Origin: Deminuibacter sp966424055
GTDB lineage: Bacteria > Bacteroidota > Bacteroidia > Chitinophagales > Chitinophagaceae
Assembly (NCBI GenBank): GCA_966424055.1
Contig: CBJLMB010000013.1
Span: 1 to 64,000, forward strand
Length of the DNA: 64,000 nt
Reading direction: 5' to 3'
Numbering within the stretch: position 1 is the stretch's first letter; each line of letters begins with the position of its first letter. Below, piece by piece: positions 61,525 through 64,000 of the stretch. Made by a program: the position numbers and the translations under genes. The notes under the pieces are model-generated. The model had not been told where the DNA came from, did no database searches, and saw only the letters and a program-made list of their open reading frames with translations.

Positions 61525-64000
61525 ATGCATCATTTGTTCTTCCTGAACAGGGTTGCTGTTCTGCTTGCCTGTTGCTGTACATTCCATGTTGCTGGTGTTG
61601 CGGCTCAATCTCCCTGTAAAATAGTGGATATGCAAACAGAATACCTGCATCAGCCCCTGGGTATTGATGCGGTTCACCCGCGTTTTACCTGGCGGTTGGA
61701 AGATGACCGTAAAGGCGCCAGGCAAACTGCTTACCGCATCCTAGTGAATACCGATTCGCTCGCACTCACTGAAGGCAGGGGTACTGTATGGAATACAGGA
61801 TGGGTACAGCAAAATGACCAGCTGGTGCTTTTTAACGGCCGGCCACTGCAGCCTTTTACACGCTACTACTGGCGTGTGGAGATAGCAGATAAAGACGGGA
61901 AAAGAGCAACAGGTACTTATATGGCTGCTTTTGAAACAGGCATGATGGATAGCCGGAACTGGCAGGGTACCTGGATTTCTGATGGGAATGATATACACCT
62001 GAAACCCGCACCTTATTTCAGAAAAGCATTTACAGCCCGGAAAAAAATAAAAACAGCGCGTGCCTATATCGCTGTTGCCGGTTTGTATGAGCTGTATATT
62101 AATGGCAGCAAAATCGGCAATCACCGCCTCGACCCCATGTACACCCGCTTCGATCGCAGAACATTGTATGTTACTTATGATGTAACCGGTGCACTGCAAC
62201 AGGGTACTAATGCAATAGGTGTATTATTGGGCAATGGCTGGTATAACCTGTCATCAACAGCAGTATGGGAATTTGATAAAGCACCCTGGCGTGCCAGGCC
62301 CTGTTTTTGCCTTGATCTCAGACTGGTGTATGAAGATGGCTCAGTAGAAACCATTACATCAGGTAAAGACTGGAAAACAGCGCTCAGCCCGGTTATATTC
62401 AATAGCATTTATACCGGTGAACACTATGACGACCGGTTGGAGCAACCCGGCTGGAACACCACTGCATTTGATGATGCTAAATGGAAAAATGTGATCATCC
62501 GTTCTGCACCTTCTACACAGATCGTATCACAGGCATTGCACCCCGTGCGGAACGTAGAGGAAATTGCTGCTACAGGTATAAAGCAACTGAGCGATACCTG
62601 TTATGTATTTGACCTGGGGCGGAATATTTCGGGTGTAACTAAGATCAAACTGAATGGCCCTGCAGGCACAGTGGTACACCTGCGGCATGCAGAAAGGTTG
62701 CTGGCCAATGACCATACCGATCTCTCGAATATCGATGTGCATTACCGCCCCACTGATCATACCGACCCTTTCCAGACAGATATTTTTATCCTGAACGGAA
62801 AAGGTGAAGAAGTGTTCATGCCCCGCTTTAATTACAAAGGTTTCCGCTATGTGGAGCTAACCAGCAGCCATCCCCTGCAATTAAACCGGGAAAGCATTAC
62901 CGGTTATTTTATGCACAGTGATGTGCCTGTGGCCGGGCATATTGATGCAGGCGATACCATTATTAACCAGATATGGTCTTCAACCAATCATTCTTATCTA
63001 TCTAATCTGTTCGGCTATCCTACAGATTGTCCGCAGCGGGAAAAGAACGGCTGGACAGGGGATGCGCAGATCGCTATTGAAACAGGGCTGTACAATTTTG
63101 ATGGCATCACTGTGTATGAAAAATGGCTGGCCGATCACCGCGATGAACAGCAGCCCAATGGGGTGCTGCCTTCTATTGTGCCCACCTGCGGATGGGGATA
63201 TGAATGGGGCAATGGACCCGACTGGACCAGTACCATCGCGATTATACCCTGGAATATTTACCTGTTCTACGGCGACAGTAAATTACTGGCCGATTGTTAT
63301 GATAACATTAAACGGTATGTTGATCATATTGAAGCGATCAGTCCTGCAGGTTTAACCACCTGGGGCCTGGGCGATTGGGTGCCTGTAAAATCAAAAAGCC
63401 CGGTTGAACTCACTTCTTCTGCCTATTATTATGCTGATGCGCTGATACTGTCGAAAGCAGCGAAGCTGCTGCATAAAGATGAAGATGCTGCAAAATATGC
63501 TGCACTGGCCGAACATATCAGGAATGCATTTAATAACAAATACCTGGATAAGGCAACCGGTGTCTACGGCAAAGGCACACAAACAGAACAAAGTGTGCCG
63601 CTTTACTGGGGCCTGGCACCCGAAGCGATGAAACCTGCTATTGCAGCACAGCTGGCCAAACGGGTGGAGGCAGACAGTTTTCACCTGGATGTGGGATTGC
63701 TGGGACAAAAAGCCATATTGAATGCATTGAGCGAAAACGGTTATGCTGATGCTGCCTATAAAATAGCTGCACAGCGAACCTATCCTTCCTGGGGCTGGTG
63801 GATGGTGAACGGCGCTACCACACTGTATGAGAACTGGAAAATAGATGCGGCGCAGGATATATCGCTCAATCATATTATGTTTGGCGAAATAGGCGCCTGG
63901 TTATTTAAAGGGCCTGGCGGCATTCATCCCGATCCGCAGCAGCCGGGTTTTAAAAACACTATCCTGTCACCGCATTTTGCAGAAGGGCTCGATCGTTTTG
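61525..64000 (+). CDS. Alpha-L-rhamnosidase, glycoside hydrolase family 78 (3' end cut by window)
   Basis: The frame is open from the ATG at 61525 to the window edge, giving 825 complete codons. A signal peptide (RVAVLLACCCTFHVAGVAAQ) precedes an N-terminal beta domain (ARQTAYRILVNTDSLALTEG, then PLQPFTRYYWRVEIADKDGK) and a Bac_rhamnosid-type sandwich (YFRKAFTARKKIKTARAYIA). The (alpha/alpha)6 barrel begins near residue 455 with NLFGYPTDCPQREKNGWTGD near 498, the hallmark of GH78, carrying the proposed general-acid region. Near the end, SWGWWMVNGATTLYENW and SPHFAEGLDRF are also family-typical. It would release terminal L-rhamnose. The missing C-terminal part is simply outside the window. Confidence 0.94.
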   Translation, partial: MHHLFFLNRVAVLLACCCTFHVAGVAAQSPCKIVDMQTEYLHQPLGIDAVHPRFTWRLEDDRKGARQTAYRILVNTDSLALTEGRGTVWNTGWVQQNDQLVLFNGRPLQPFTRYYWRVEIADKDGKRATGTYMAAFETGMMDSRNWQGTWISDGNDIHLKPAPYFRKAFTARKKIKTARAYIAVAGLYELYINGSKIGNHRLDPMYTRFDRRTLYVTYDVTGALQQGTNAIGVLLGNGWYNLSSTAVWEFDKAPWRARPCFCLDLRLVYEDGSVETITSGKDWKTALSPVIFNSIYTGEHYDDRLEQPGWNTTAFDDAKWKNVIIRSAPSTQIVSQALHPVRNVEEIAATGIKQLSDTCYVFDLGRNISGVTKIKLNGPAGTVVHLRHAERLLANDHTDLSNIDVHYRPTDHTDPFQTDIFILNGKGEEVFMPRFNYKGFRYVELTSSHPLQLNRESITGYFMHSDVPVAGHIDAGDTIINQIWSSTNHSYLSNLFGYPTDCPQREKNGWTGDAQIAIETGLYNFDGITVYEKWLADHRDEQQPNGVLPSIVPTCGWGYEWGNGPDWTSTIAIIPWNIYLFYGDSKLLADCYDNIKRYVDHIEAISPAGLTTWGLGDWVPVKSKSPVELTSSAYYYADALILSKAAKLLHKDEDAAKYAALAEHIRNAFNNKYLDKATGVYGKGTQTEQSVPLYWGLAPEAMKPAIAAQLAKRVEADSFHLDVGLLGQKAILNALSENGYADAAYKIAAQRTYPSWGWWMVNGATTLYENWKIDAAQDISLNHIMFGEIGAWLFKGPGGIHPDPQQPGFKNTILSPHFAEGLDRF

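Overview
The window comes from a Bacteroidota genome, most likely the family Chitinophagaceae (inference). It carries two SusC/SusD outer-membrane glycan uptake pairs, TAnnTTTG-type promoters, few recognisable Shine-Dalgarno sites, and a mid-GC genome with short degenerate direct repeats in intergenic gaps. No rRNA, tRNA, CRISPR array, transposase or integrase was found.

Region 1 (139-1131) is a GlxA-type AraC regulator. It is followed by a roughly 600 bp gap with two related TGCATA/TATGCA inverted repeats.

Region 2 (1742-33568, all on the + strand, very tightly packed) is a complete extracellular contractile injection system (eCIS) locus of the Afp/PVC/MAC type. In order it holds: DUF4255/Pvc16-like terminator, an unknown beta-rich protein, sheath, two unknown cysteine-rich coiled-coil proteins, two tube proteins, a DUF5908 peptide, a LysM tube-adaptor, VgrG-like spike, PAAR tip, gp25-like baseplate, giant Pvc11-like and Pvc12-like baseplate proteins, CIS tape-measure protein, a 1438-aa DUF4157 protein, an LRR protein, a ParA ATPase, a second DUF4157 protein with an SH3-like end, and the Pvc15-like AAA+ ATPase. 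The structural genes would build a free phage-tail-like particle, and the DUF4157 proteins are the best cargo/toxin candidates. A small membrane-anchored TPR-like protein and a strong bidirectional terminator (34143-34171) close the region. The least explained parts are the 5256-7196 gene pair, the repeat-bearing 2082-aa baseplate protein, the mosaic DUF4157 protein (CAAC repeats, HExxH, PLA2-like and nucleotidyltransferase-like segments), and the embedded ParA and LRR genes.

Region 3 (34266-51036) is polysaccharide utilisation locus 1. It has susC-susD on the - strand and an AraC regulator, diverging from a five-gene + operon: clan GH-D-like hydrolase, DUF5107-TPR protein, aldose 1-epimerase, sugar-porter MFS and GH95 alpha-L-fucosidase. 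This suggests use of a galactose- and fucose-containing glycan.

Region 4 (51267-64000) is polysaccharide utilisation locus 2. A LacI-type regulator on the - strand, with a 14-bp palindromic operator at 52316-52329, diverges from susC-susD, a GH89 alpha-N-acetylglucosaminidase, a GH28-like enzyme and a GH78 alpha-L-rhamnosidase that runs off the window. The enzyme set suggests a rhamnose/uronate-rich, pectin-like or plant glycan, with an unexplained GlcNAc-type activity.
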